DNA of 64,000 nt from Utricularia gibba (lineage: Eukaryota > Streptophyta > Magnoliopsida > Lamiales > Lentibulariaceae). The notes under the pieces are model-generated. The model was not told where the DNA came from and did no database searches. It was given only the letters and a program-made list of their open reading frames with translations. Below, one piece after another: positions 34,598 to 46,217 of this stretch. Position 1 is the first letter of the stretch. The number at the start of each line of letters is the position of its first letter. The DNA is taken from assembly GCA_002189035.1 (NCBI GenBank), contig CM007990.1:5022001-5086000 (forward strand). Direction: 5' to 3'. A program made the translations under genes and the position numbers.

Positions 34598-35790
34598 CTG
34601 ATTCCATTTTGGAACTGGGATCATGATCAGCCATTCCATAGCCATGGAATATCTTCTCTGTGGAGTTTTTTTCTTCTTGGATTGCAGCCATTTCGACCTG
34701 AGTTTTTCAAGATAGGCCTGTGAAGATCCTCTGGGTTCTGGGTAGCTATCAAGCTTCCTACTCCTTCAGGAGATCAACCTACATGATCTGCGTCCCATTT
34801 TTTTTCCTTCTTATGGTGTGGCAATTATTCTTTGTGTCTGTCGTGTGACGGAACTTGGATACGGTGTCCATAGTTCTGGTTAGCATTTGGCTAGAAAAGC
34901 CTAGTGTACATATGGACAAAGAGAAACAACAGTAAGTGTGGTAGTGCGTGCAACAAAACAAATGGCATATCGCCATAGAATGGTAAGAGTTGGAAAGAAT
35001 GGTGCAGTCAGTGTAATGTTTCTTTCCCTGTGGGTGTCAGTGTGCAATAAATTCGATTCATGTAACCATGTTTACTGGTTAGAAGAATGTTATTTTACTA
35101 CTATAAATTGCACCCTGTTTCTCTACCAAACACCAAAAGGGTAGCTTTGAGGAAAAGGCTAAGCAATAAATCCGTTGAAACATCATGAGTAGAAACAGGC
35201 AGATTTTATGAAACACAGAAAGGGAAATACTTACAGTGATTCACCAACTCTCATAACAGGAAATGATGAAGAGAAGAGGGGGTCTCCATGAATTCCTGTG
35301 CACAGGTTATTGCTGGTGATGGTGAACAAAGTTTGATCGTCACGGAAAGCAAAAGCTGCTTGTCAGAAAGAGGGAACTCTGTACAAAATAAAGTAACTGG
35401 AAGTAACACTCAATACCACTAAAAAAGCTACTTCATGAGCTTTAATAGGACATATCCACTTCCTTGTTCTTTCCTCTCTTCATCTTCTCCCAATTCTTCC
35501 ATAATAACCCAGAAATTATAACACTAACTCATCGCCTAAGCTAATCCGCCATAACTTGGTTTTCATAAGGTTGGAATGGTGGCCTAAACTACACGGCCAT
35601 AAGACATGATAAGGAAGGGTGAGTAGCCAAATCATGGAACATTGGAGAATTTTGACATTTAATGAACTCTGCGTGAAATAACATTACATGGCTGGATTTG
35701 TATACAATACGATAGTGTACATACTGCAGGAGGTGAAATAGCATAGCTCGAGTGACATGTGAAAACATGGATCCAGGGAGGGGTGTGCCC
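34598..35790. other. convergent 3' region, FLP / conserved unknown gene
   Basis: About 1.2 kb between two convergent stop codons. No coding sequence is supported; 3' UTRs of both genes are expected, with AATAAA at 35047 and elsewhere. Confidence 0.5.
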
Positions 35791-38700
35791 TCAGAGTATA
35801 CCGGTGGCAATGCTTGATGTCGCGTGTATTTTTAGTGACTGCTCCGGTACATATTTGATGCCTGCCACAAGACGATAACCCCCATATTTACAGAATGTTG
35901 TCTGAAAAAGTCCCTTGTTCATAGAAAGCATACGTGAGGATTAAAACCAATGGATGATCCATTAACTTACCTTTTTCCTTGACCTCTATTTGTAGAGAAT
36001 CGAGCGTGATTATGCCATCAGTCAGCGGAAGTACTTCAAGCTTGATCGCAGCTGTAGATTGAGGGGGTACGCGACTGGTGGGAAAAGGGTAAATTTAAGC
36101 AGCCCGATATACATAAAAACAGGGGGGTGGGGTGGGTATGATAAGAAAAACACGTACCCTAGCGGAACACTGCTCTGTAACCACAAATGTGTGCAGCCAG
36201 TATCACCATTTGGAACCACATCAGAATCAGAGGCTGTTTGTTCACCAATGAAAAATGGTGAGAGGCCGTTTTCCACAGCCTTTTGTTCCCGAAATACCAT
36301 GTTCGACATTTGGGAAACAATTCTTTTCCTCTGGCTCCCGAATCTATTGGACGGCTCCATGGTGGTATGAAATGGATAAGAAGGTGAGCATGGTGCACTC
36401 AAAGGAACAACAGAAGGGGAGGTCAGTGAAGCAGGTGCGAGGACTGTCAAAGTGAGATTTTCAGAAGTCTTATTCGATGCTTGAAGTGTTAAAACCTGAC
36501 AATTTTGAACCAATGAGCCTGAAGGCACTTTCTGCTAAATAAGGGATGATTAATGGAATAATGGGAACTAAACCTGAAAAGGAAGTGGACCTCTGTTTGG
36601 CTCTTGAGTCAGCTCATACTTATCAGATGCTACGGAAATCATAAGGTCCCGAGAAATGCGAGGACGCCAACTTATTGGATGCTTGAAGATCAACTTTGAT
36701 TCTACAGACAATGATTCCATATAAAAAAGACCTGTAAGATTACTGTTACTAACAAACTATTGCAGAAGTATATGAATCCCAACTGTATACCAGTATAATT
36801 AGATCGGCATGATACCATGACTGCATACTGATTAGTGGGGTATCCACTCTCATTTGCTTCAGTGTTCAAGTTGGGCCATTGTGACCCAGCAGCACTAGTC
36901 AGGCGGCTACAGCTTTGTAACATCGGCTGCGTGAGGAATGTGGACGCTGGTTTGAGGATAAAAGAATGCTCTTCACCTCTCCTGGAAATTGTAGACAAAT
37001 TCAATAACAGCATTGAACAAGAGAACTTGGTTTGCCATGAAAAACCCAAAATATTGCACAATGTACTGCGAATGTAATTAAACTAGCATTTCCCAGCGAT
37101 GATTCTAGTCAACTAAGGAACACTTTAATCAAAAGCCTTCACCTATCAAATTAGCAAAACTTGTTGTACCAATATAAAGAATTCACAGTACCTCAATGAT
37201 AAATTTGGTAAAGAGTAGTTGTTCCCAGGTTCAATACAAGAAAATTGTTTTGATAATGGTTGTCCACCTCTGGATGCCTCTTCTAAAACTAATGTAACAG
37301 CATCTATAAAAACTACGATATCTGGTCCTTCTGTGGGGGAAATATTCTGGAAAAGAGAAGTCAATGTGATGTATTTTTTATCACAAACTGGAGCATCAAA
37401 CTAGAACTTCTGATCTACCAAAAGAGGTTTCTGGTGCTTCACACGAGAGACAAGTACAGAGCATACCTTTACAAGGATGCAAATGAGATCCTCAGTATTG
37501 CAATCTACAGAAAAAGAATCAATGTGTAGAGGTTGGATTACTTCTATTTTTCTCCTCCACCTGCGCCCAGGCCGGAATATGCCTTCTAAACCACATTGAA
37601 CAGAATAACGCTCTGGCTCCAACGGCACTCCTCTGAAAGATAACAGTTCACCTTTGGCACTTTTACTGCTTCCCGAAAACTTCTCAGGAACTAACGGATT
37701 CCAATCTTCTGGATCACTAACGAATGTCTCGTTTGGTGATATGTAACCATACAGAGGGGAAGTATTTGGGGGCAATGAAGACATTGAGGAACTTCTTGAA
37801 TGGCCAGATAAAGAAACCTTGGAGTTACCAGAGCCAGAAACTGCAAATCTAGCGGACCTACTCCAATTACTTGAACCAGGATTCAGCAGAGGACTTCCTG
37901 AAGATGTATAATTATCCAAAGGAAGCAACCATTTTAACAATTGACCACAATTATCGTGCTTCGTATCCCGGTACTCAAGTGTCTCCTTAATAGGTTTGTG
38001 CTTCTCAAATTGAAGAATCTCAAGGATAGGATCCTTAACAAACTGAACACCAACATTTGCTTGTAAAAGCACCTGCATTCTTCCAACAACAAAACTGAAA
38101 TTATCAAAGAAATTCTAAACCTGGAAAACCCAATCCTGAAAGTCATTTTCTCAGATAAAACAAGGAAAATGAGGCAGACGCATCTTAAGAGAAGTTTCAA
38201 GATGGGTGTAAGTTCAGTTTTTCGTTGTTAGAGCATCAATTTTCACTCATCAACTTTCACTTTACAAAGTGAAGCAAAAGCAAAGGATGAAGTTACATGG
38301 GAGTATGAAAATGATGATGTGAACACACAGAATAGAAAACAAAGCCTCACTAAAAATGCCATTAAAAAAACGTTTTATAGAAGATCCTGCAACTTTTTGA
38401 GAAAGCACAAATGCACTCATAATATCATATACTAAATTCAACCGTGGGCAGGAAACAAAATATAACATACATATATTTAGTGAAATATTAGAGGAACGGA
38501 CCACTAGATCTCCATTTGGAAGAGAACAGCACTTGACAGCACCCCTTGCTAATCCTCCACTTGTGCTAGCATCAACCTTTCCTCTCTCATTCATAACACT
38601 TGCATAAGTATTCTTTTTTGGCGTAACTGCACCTTCTACAGAATTTTCTGTCACATGTTCCTCAGAGGCTCTTTGCGCCTCTCTCTTAGACCAAAGACAC

Positions 38701-39645
38701 TCATCTGATCCAGCAACTCGAACAAAATAATATGAATTTTCAAACCTGTGTAGCAATTCTTCAGTTCTTTGTTTTTCATTCTCCTTCCTTAGAAGAAACT
38801 CACCGGTTGGGACATCTATGGAAGAATTAATGTTTCCTTTCCTGAAGTTGTCAGCATGCTGAATATTGCAGTCACCAGAACTTTTGCTTTGAGAAACTGA
38901 ATTTGTTTCTTCTATAAGGCTTCCATTTTGTATTTCAGGGCTTTTTCCAACCCCATTCTTATTCATGACAGCAGCGAATTTAAATGGAGTGATTATTTCT
39001 TCGTCTTGCTTATATGCAGAGAGACATGCAAGAATTTGGATTTGTTCACCTGCAATATGAAACTATGCAACTGTCTAAGAAACCAGAAGTATCATAACAG
39101 AAATTATATGACTAGAGGCAGCCAAATTATCATTAAGATAACACATGCGGAATGAAGAAGCAGGTACCCGGAAAAATAAAGCTTCGATCAAGAGGTAATA
39201 AGGATTGCATATCAGGTGCCTCAGTCCAAGTGTCAGGGATTTTCTCTGACAATTCATTTAACAGAAGAAGAATTGTATTAAGAAATTATCAAGTGAAAGG
39301 AATTACAAACATTTTGACAGAAAGAAGAAAACCCCATCAACAAGAGAAAGCCATACCGGACGGTATTATAATGAAGCCTGAATCTTCCTTAACATCTATA
39401 TGACCATGAACCTGCGAATTGTGTTCTCCGTTTGAATGAGCAGTGTTTCCATTCTCATTCCTATTCCCATCAATCTCTGCATCTTGAGTATCGAAACTCA
39501 CATTTTCAAGAAACGGATCATCCCCGATCAGACCCTCCAGTGCGTTACCAACTCTCGCCACGTAAACATCCTCCTGATGAGGCTCCTTAACGGGTTGCGG
39601 CAGCGGAGCCCCAGACCGAGTGTTAGACCGCATCAACAGATTCAT
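35791..39645 (-). CDS. large conserved plant protein of unknown function, TRAPP-like C-terminus
   Basis: Ten exons on the minus strand, in coding order: 39357-39645, 39168-39245, 38502-39049, 37467-38072, 37192-37346, 36791-36981, 36574-36731, 36158-36495, 35971-36074, 35791-35861. They total 845 residues with consistent phases. I cannot name the family with confidence. The N-terminus is acidic and Asn-rich, then IPDTWTEAPDMQSLLPLDRS and FIFPGEQIQILACLSA look structured. A long polar Ser-rich centre (SLSGHSRSSSMSSL) follows. The end reads PQSTAAIKLEVLPLTDGIIT, LDSLQIEVKEKGIKYVPEQS and SLKIHATSSIATGIL. This resembles the C-terminal beta-sandwich of TRAPP-type trafficking subunits (TRAPPC10/13, Trs65 style). 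Function is therefore a guess: an endomembrane tethering accessory. The donor at the end of exon 38502-39049 could instead be three bases earlier. Confidence 0.75.
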
Positions 39646-40069
39646 TTCGAAACCTAAATCCCACCCACAGCAATCAAACGAAAAAGAGAATCAAGTATCC
39701 ATCCAACAATGAAGCAAAAAAGGGAAAGACTTCCAATCCCAAATCCTCACAACTTCCCCAATTAAAGCACGAATCACACATACGCGTCGAATATAACAGC
39801 AAATGCCAGCAGCCAGGAATCCATTTCACTGTACCTTAATGGAAATGCTTAGTTCGCCGGAGCAGCAAAACAAGAGTCAACTTAGTCTCCGGCGGCGGCA
39901 ACGGAAAGAACAGCCACGGTTTCTACATCTACCTGACAAGTCCTGCATAATAACCTTCCAAACTTGACCCTACGAACTAACTGAAATGATTAAGCGTTAA
40001 TTAAATGATAGAAAAACAAGGCTCCCTCGACGTTTTACCCATTACATTTGCATTTTACCCTATTTTCAA
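39646..40069. other. leader and promoter of the conserved unknown gene
   Basis: 5' flank of the minus-strand gene. Mixed composition with a purine-rich stretch near 39700-39760; no TATA box seen. Confidence 0.45.
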
Positions 40070-40560
40070 TTTTTCTTTGAAAAATACCTTATATTAAGAT
40101 TTAATTTATAAATTAAATTATAAAAATAAAAATACATAAAACTTAATTTTTATTCAAATCATAATACTAAATCTGAAATTAAAAAATATCATAATATAAA
40201 CCCTAAAATCTAAACTTAAAATCTAAAACTTAAATTTCAAATCTTAAACCCGTAAATCTTAAATCACAAAACTAAATATCAAATTCTAAAATCTAAACCT
40301 TCAACTCTAAAATTTAAATCTGAAACCAAAAAAATTAAATCCCAATTAAAATCTTAAACCCTAAATCAGTAATCTTAAAAAATTATGAAATCTTAAACCT
40401 TAAACTCTAAATCAGTAATCATAAAATTATGAAAACTTAATATATAATATTTCTAAATTATAAATACTAAATATTAAACTTTAAAATTGAACCCCTAAAT
40501 TAGAAATCCAAAAAAAACATTCAAAAACAAAAAAAAGCATAAAATAGGGTAAAACACAAA
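40070..40560. repeat. degenerate telomere-like AAACCCTAAATC repeat tract
   Basis: About 490 bp of A/T/C-only sequence made of irregular units such as AAACCCTAAATC, AAATCTTAAACC and AAAATCTAAAC, with ACCCTAAA cores at about 40200, 40367 and 40494. It looks like a decayed plant telomeric-type (TTTAGGG) minisatellite. The surrounding sequence to 41290 is also extremely AT-rich and has no coding potential. Confidence 0.6.
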
Positions 40561-41545
40561 GAACAACTTATTTTTTTGGTAATTTACAAATCTTTGCTAT
40601 AACTAGGGTAAATGGCAAATAAAATAAAAAAGTTCAGGTATTTAACTCATTTCCCCAGAAAAACAAGGGCAAATTAATTCTTCTTTTTATGTTTTAAAAA
40701 ATACATCTTTTTACCATTTTATACAACATGCCAATTAAGTTATTATAATAATTTCAATTTTAAAATATTAAAAACTCCTTTTGTGTACCTCTTTGTTTTT
40801 TTCTTTATTAAAAAAAATATCTTTCCATTATCAAAATGTAATCTTCAATTGATAGAAATTGATGATATCATATGACTCATAGACACATATTAACAAAAAA
40901 TTGAATAATCATTTATGAATTGATATTTTTCAATTTGCAACCAGTGTTTTTAAAAATGAGTTAAAATTATTTCATGTGTTTTATTGTGGTTATGTTCTCT
41001 AAACATAATTTACTGAATTAATTATATTTAATTTTTAATCATTATTTAGTAAAATAAAAAAATAATTACAAAATTATAATATTTAACATATTAAAATTTA
41101 TAATATATAATCTTAAAATTGATTATATTTTACATAACTCGAATCACAGATTAAATATGAATTGACTTAAATCATTTATATAATGAATTTAATTTATTTA
41201 AATAAATTTAGTTATATTTTAAAATTAAATTCAACCCATTTTTAAAACAACATTTGATACAGATATTAGATTTGATAGAAACTTGTATAGTTATATTGTT
41301 TTCATATGAGTTGTAATGGACATGACAACATAGCCTTTCATATCAGTTCCATTTTCTTCCTTGCGTGGCTTCTCTCTCTCCCAAATTCGTCCGCTCCTCT
41401 GTTTCTGACTTCGTCCTACTGCTGGAGAGTGAACGGGTCTGAATCGTGGAAGAAGCCATGGCATTCCCATTGACCAATACAACGATATGAACTCCCCGAT
41501 CATTTAAAGTAGCAGCCTTTCTCGCTTCCCTTTTCTGCAAAAGCC
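40561..41545. other. AT-rich promoter region of the HD-Zip gene
   Basis: Very AT-rich to about 41290, then balanced leader-like sequence up to the ATG at 41546. No coding evidence. Confidence 0.5.
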
Positions 41546-42309
41546 ATGGGAGGTGAAGAAAGACAACAACTACGTTGCGTAGCAGAAGATGTTTCGGTGA
41601 AGAGGGAGGGGATTTCCCTCTCTTCCGGGCTTCTGGATGCTATCTGCTTCAATCCTCAGAGGGCTGCTGAAATGGAGGATGATGGCGAAAAACTGTGTGT
41701 CTCCATTCCCCCGGAGAAGAAACGGCGGTTGAGAGCAGAGCAAGTTGAGTTTCTTGAGAGAAGCTTTGAGGCGGAGAGTAGGCTGGAGCCACAGAGAAAA
41801 GCTCTGCTTGCTAAGGAGGCCGGGTTGCAGGAGAGGCAGGTTGCTATTTGGTTCCAAAACAGACGCGCGAGGTGCAAGAGTAAGCTTCTAGAGAGGGATT
41901 ACGCTTCTCTGAAACTGAGTTTCCAGAAGCTGAAAGCAGATTATGATGCAATCGTTAAAGAGAATGAAGAAATGAGAAATGAGGTACAGAACAGCTCTCT
42001 GCTCTTTCTTTCACTGTTTCTTATTTGTTGAAACTTCTTGTTTGTTCTGTTAAGATCATTCTTCTATCGGAGAAGAGGAATGAAAAAGGGGAGAAGCTCA
42101 AGAACGAGCCATCTGATGAAGGGGAACCCAATGCCGATTCTTTGGATTCTGATTTCACACAAGATCTAGAACATGATGACAGAAACAAGCACAGCCCAAA
42201 ACTTATGTTCGAATGGGATGAAGATGTGCAGCCTCCTCTAATCTGGGATTCCCAGTTCATGATCAGAGGTCATGGTTCTGAAAGTACCACCCATGGGTTG
42301 AGATTCTGA
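41546..42309 (+). CDS. HD-Zip class I homeodomain-leucine zipper factor
   Basis: Two exons, 41546-41983 and 42055-42309, 230 residues. HD-Zip I proteins bind CAATNATTG as dimers and act in stress and organ-shape responses. The homeodomain spans about residues 53-110: [60 protein letters not shown]. The leucine zipper follows directly (heptads in [19 protein letters not shown]) and crosses the intron. The C-terminus is acidic and ends at [13 protein letters not shown] with aromatic residues typical of class I activation tails. The residue after RAR is Cys where class I members usually have Trp (or Phe in the ATHB52/54 branch). Neighbouring PTST2 suggests ATHB54 (At1g27045) as counterpart, from remembered gene order. 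Confidence 0.88.
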
Positions 42310-42902
42310 AAAGAACAGTAACTGAAGAAGATCATCAGTAACAGCAGCTGGTTTTCATGAATCTGGGGGACCATCAGCAAGCAAGCAAGAAGAAGAAGAT
42401 CTGATGTTATGTCGATATGCTGTTGTTTTTTCTCCTTGTGAAGTGAAAAGGAATCCACCCTACATGAGATTGGGAGGGACTGACAGGACAGGATGCCCAC
42501 AAAAGTCAAGCTTTCGGAAGGCTTCTTCAATGCCACTTTCTTCGTTAGTACAACTGACTTTTGCGCACCATTGTTCACAAATTGGAAAATGACTTTTTTG
42601 AAATATTACAACAAATAAAATAATTATTTAAATTCAATATTTCTAAATTTTAAAAAATTATATGTTCGATTAAAACCAAGTCTGATCCTTCCATTCAATT
42701 CCCAAATTTTAAAAATAATGACCACGACTCAACAACAATAGTAATAAACAAAGAATGCAATGATATCCATTTAGAAAAAAAGGGCCACTATACAAGAATC
42801 AATCCCCTAAAAATTTAGTTCACAACTACAAAGGGGTAGGCAAGCATCTCAGTGCATGCATTCATCAGCTGTTAAACTGCAGAGTTAAACCAACCTGTGT
42901 GA
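42310..42902. other. convergent 3' region, HD-Zip / PTST2
   Basis: 593 bp holding both 3' ends. AAATAAAATAAT at about 42613 is a likely polyadenylation region for the HD-Zip. No coding evidence. Confidence 0.55.
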
Positions 42903-45297
42903 TCATGTTACGACAAGAAGATTATTCTCGTGTCCACTGCCGTTGGCAGTCGGACGAAGAGGGTCAGTTCTCCAGACCCCATCGACAATGAACTTGATCT
43001 GCAAAGAAATGAGGGGAATCACTGGTGGATTAGTAGTGGGTCAGGGCTGTTTTTAATTCTGTAAGCATGACTGAAGGTAATAGGATTACCTCGTATCTAC
43101 CAGGGTACAGCTTTAGATACAAAGAAAAGTAACCCGCTTCTGATTTATTCATCTTTCTCTGCAAATCAGAGAAGTGAAGCAGTGAGGCTAGCTAAAAACT
43201 TGTTAAGGATCGTGCAAACAAGGAGAAGATGCAACTGTGGATTACGGGGCTGGTGGAAAGAAGGTACTGAAAAGAAATTGATGTTGAAAGAAGGCCAACC
43301 TTGGTTGTCCATCCATCAAAAGAGCCTACCAAGAGAACTTCTGAAGCTTTTTCAGTCCATACTACAGATGTAGTACGAAGAAGTTTCAATGCCCTGTGTG
43401 CATCATCTATACGTTTCTGCTTCGATTCTACTTGCCTTCGTGATTCACTGTAAGCATAGCGCCCATGAGAAATCTAAGTGGCTGGCTGCTGTCACAAAAT
43501 CAACGATTACAAATAGTGGAAACGCACATGATTGCTAATGCCATCTTTCCCTGTAACACGGCTATTTTGGCTCTCAAAGATCTCAAACTCTCCTGAGCAG
43601 TCATGAATTCATTCTCTTTGAATTCCCATACATCATAAAGTGTCTCCGCATTGTTAACACGTTCACCTTCCTGGTAAAAAAGGAGAAAGAATAAGATGAG
43701 TCTATTGGCACGTCCAAGAAAATATGCAAATTTACGACATGATGCTCGGCACCTGTTTTGAAAGGTGCTGCACTCTTTTAGATCTCAAGGAATTAAGGAT
43801 TGCCTTGAGCTCAAATTCGAGATCTTGAAGCCGAACTTGAATCTGATGGTTATCCATATCAGTATCTTTATTGGTTGACGTAGTTAAGGCACGAAGAGCA
43901 TTTTCTGGTTGATCTTTCAGGTAACTTATTTCCGCAGCTGCGATATAAGGCATATTGTGACATAGAATAACATGGCAATTAACCCTTATCATTAAACGCC
44001 AGCTAGGAGATAACTACCTTCAAATTTCTGCAGATCCGCCTTTCGACTAATCCAAGATCGCCAGCTTTCTGGTTCAGTGCCACTCAAGTCACCAGAGACA
44101 CTCGGTTTTCCATTCAGACATGTTCCATCTTCTCCAACATTAGCTGGCTTTTCACAAAATGAGAAGCAGCCCATCCCAAGCTTTAGAAAGCAATATGAAG
44201 GCATTGACGAAATCATTTCACTATATAGCTAATAGCCAAATTAGTTAATTATGTGTGTTCCTCGGGGGAAAAAAATTACATTAGTACACACATGAAAAAT
44301 CTTACCAAAATCAGTTGACACATGTGTCTTTCTTCCGTTTCCACAAAGCTCCATGTTTGCACGATCCTCATTATCATTTTTCTCCATATAGATCTCAAGA
44401 GCTCTATTCCGCTGCTTCTCCAGTCTGCCTAATATGCCTTGTACCCCAGACTCTTTATCAGCACCAATCTCTCTAATGGTCAACAAGCGAATTTCATTAA
44501 AAGCATCCCAGAAGATAAGCGGCACCAAACCATAGTTAAGGTCAAGAGTTAATATGCTAACTGGAAGACAAGCAGAATTCAGGAAGGTCAAATCTCTTAA
44601 TTATCTACGGGAAATGCTTCAAATTGGCATTTCAAGTGATATACAGCAAAAACAATATAAACGATAAACTAGCATAAGATTGTTGTCGCAAATAAATAAC
44701 AAAAGTGAAATATCCAGAAGCCTCACAATGATTTCTCGAACATCTCCAGAGGAGATAAATGCGACGAACTCATGAACCCAGAATAAGAAGTTTCTTCAGA
44801 AAAGAGTATATCTTCATCTTCCCTACCAAATCCATTATCTTCTCCAAGACTTAACCGAGATTTGCTAATATCATGAACTACAGCTTCATTGGATTCGCAA
44901 GCAGCATCTGCTTCACCCCAGCCGAAAGCCAGCCACCCACCTCTCTTCCTTATAGCATCCGCCAAATCCGCTCTCCCCCTTTTCTTAACTCTTCCTCCGT
45001 GGGAAACATCGACGGTTTTTCAGATTTTTCCATGAAACCCAAAATCTCCAACTCTATTCGGTCGTCCCAGTCACTCAGCCTACTCCAGCAACGCCAACGC
45101 TTATCAAGTCCCACCTGCATCGGCAACCTCGTGACTTCATCAAAGCCAAGAAACCGCGTTACAGAGCTCTCGCACGTCCTGGCCCTTTTCTTTGGAAGAA
45201 ACGCGACACAAAGAGCGACTCCGCGATGCCAACTCGGAGCCGAGATATTGTTCGAGGAATTCGTAATACTGAACGGGCTACTGATTAGCGATAGCAT
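42903..45297 (-). CDS. PTST2: PTST2/FLO6-like starch-synthesis protein (CBM48) with a 1-base frameshift
   Basis: Plastid protein that binds malto-oligosaccharides and helps starch granule initiation (PTST2 in Arabidopsis, FLO6 in rice). Eight exons in coding order: 44727-45297, 44306-44472, 44018-44143, 43753-43937, 43528-43670, 43300-43447, 43090-43158, 42903-42998. They total about 501 residues if one missing base is allowed for. The N-terminus (MLSLISSPFSITNSSNNISA) is transit-peptide-like. The conserved KPSMFPTEEELRKGG loses frame in the G5/A4 homopolymer (plus-strand 44975-44983) and resumes as DLADAIRKRGGWLAFGW. Coiled-coil segments follow (QIQVRLQDLEFELKAILNSL; KIAVLQGKMALAIIESRRQV). 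A C-terminal CBM48 completes the protein: EVLLVGSFDGWTTK, YFSLYLKLYPGRYEIKFIVD, GVWRTDPLRPT, ending NNLLVVT. All other exons are intact, so an assembly error is likely. Confidence 0.9.
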
Positions 45298-46217
45298 CGT
45301 TGGGGCATTTCGGCGAGCACCTTGCTCTCTCTTTCTCCCTCGGGACTAGCGACGGCGAATCAGAGTGATGAAAAGTGAAAACTGACGAATGAAGCAACGG
45401 ATACTCGTTGCTGGAACTTCGAGCCATCCACCTGGCTTCATTAACTGCTTTGAAATCGTTTTGGGCCTCATTAGCCCAATGGTCTTTGGGCTTCATGCTG
45501 GTCGCTGCCAGATAACGGCCCATTTTGTCAAGCATCACCAACTGTTCGTTTTTCACTGCTTTTTTTAGTTTTCCAAGTCAACTTGGACCGCAGATGCTGC
45601 TGCTCTTTTCAGCTTTTCTCTCAGAGCTCTTTTCAGCAACTGCATTTTGAAATTAAAAATGATGAATCTCAAATATACAAACACATTATAAAAAATTAAA
45701 TTTAATTAATTATTAATGATGAATCTTATATACTTGATTATTTCATTTTTAGAATTGTTTGTCTAACACTGCACGCAAGGATCAGATGAAAACCAAAGGC
45801 ATATTGCCTTTGATGCAAGTTACTCCAATGCATCGAATATGGCCACTGTGCGTTGTCTCTGATTCCATGTGCTTCATTCGTTCATTCCCTCCACACCTTT
45901 CCGTCATTGCTTTTTCTTCTCCTGGCCTCCTTTTCTTTGCTTGTGCTGATCATGCATGTCGCCCAGATACTTCATTGTGGCCAACTAGCCGTGCCGTAAT
46001 GTGCTGTCTAGCCCATTGTCGAGAAATCATTGTCTTGAGAGTTGAGAGCAAAGTAAAATCTCTCCATTTTCCCATTTGACACCTCCTGATTCTATTCTCT
46101 GGGGAAAGATGCTGAAATGTGGGTACTATAAAGAGGGCTGCCAGCCTCATAGATGAAGAGGTAAGCATCCACAGGGACAGGAGCGAAGAGGAAAGTAGTT
46201 ATCTTGCAAAGGGAAAA
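45298..46217. other. divergent promoter region, PTST2 / thioredoxin
   Basis: About 920 bp between two divergent ATGs. The left half holds a site II cluster (separate entry). The middle near 45650-45750 is AT-rich. Short open frames have no family features. Confidence 0.45.
45462..45522 (-). promoter_or_regulatory. site II (TGGGCY) cluster upstream of PTST2
   Basis: TGGGCC at 45462, AGCCCA at 45473, TGGGCT at 45487 and GGCCCA at 45517: four copies in 61 bp, 165-225 bp before the PTST2 ATG. This is the densest such cluster in the window and typical of nuclear genes for organelle proteins. Confidence 0.55.

Noticed and set aside
35821-35950. Last exon of the unknown gene starting at the TTTTTCAG near 35902
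   Set aside because: In the required phase it reaches a stop after four codons; the acceptor at 35862 gives the family-like ending EKGIKYVPEQSLK.
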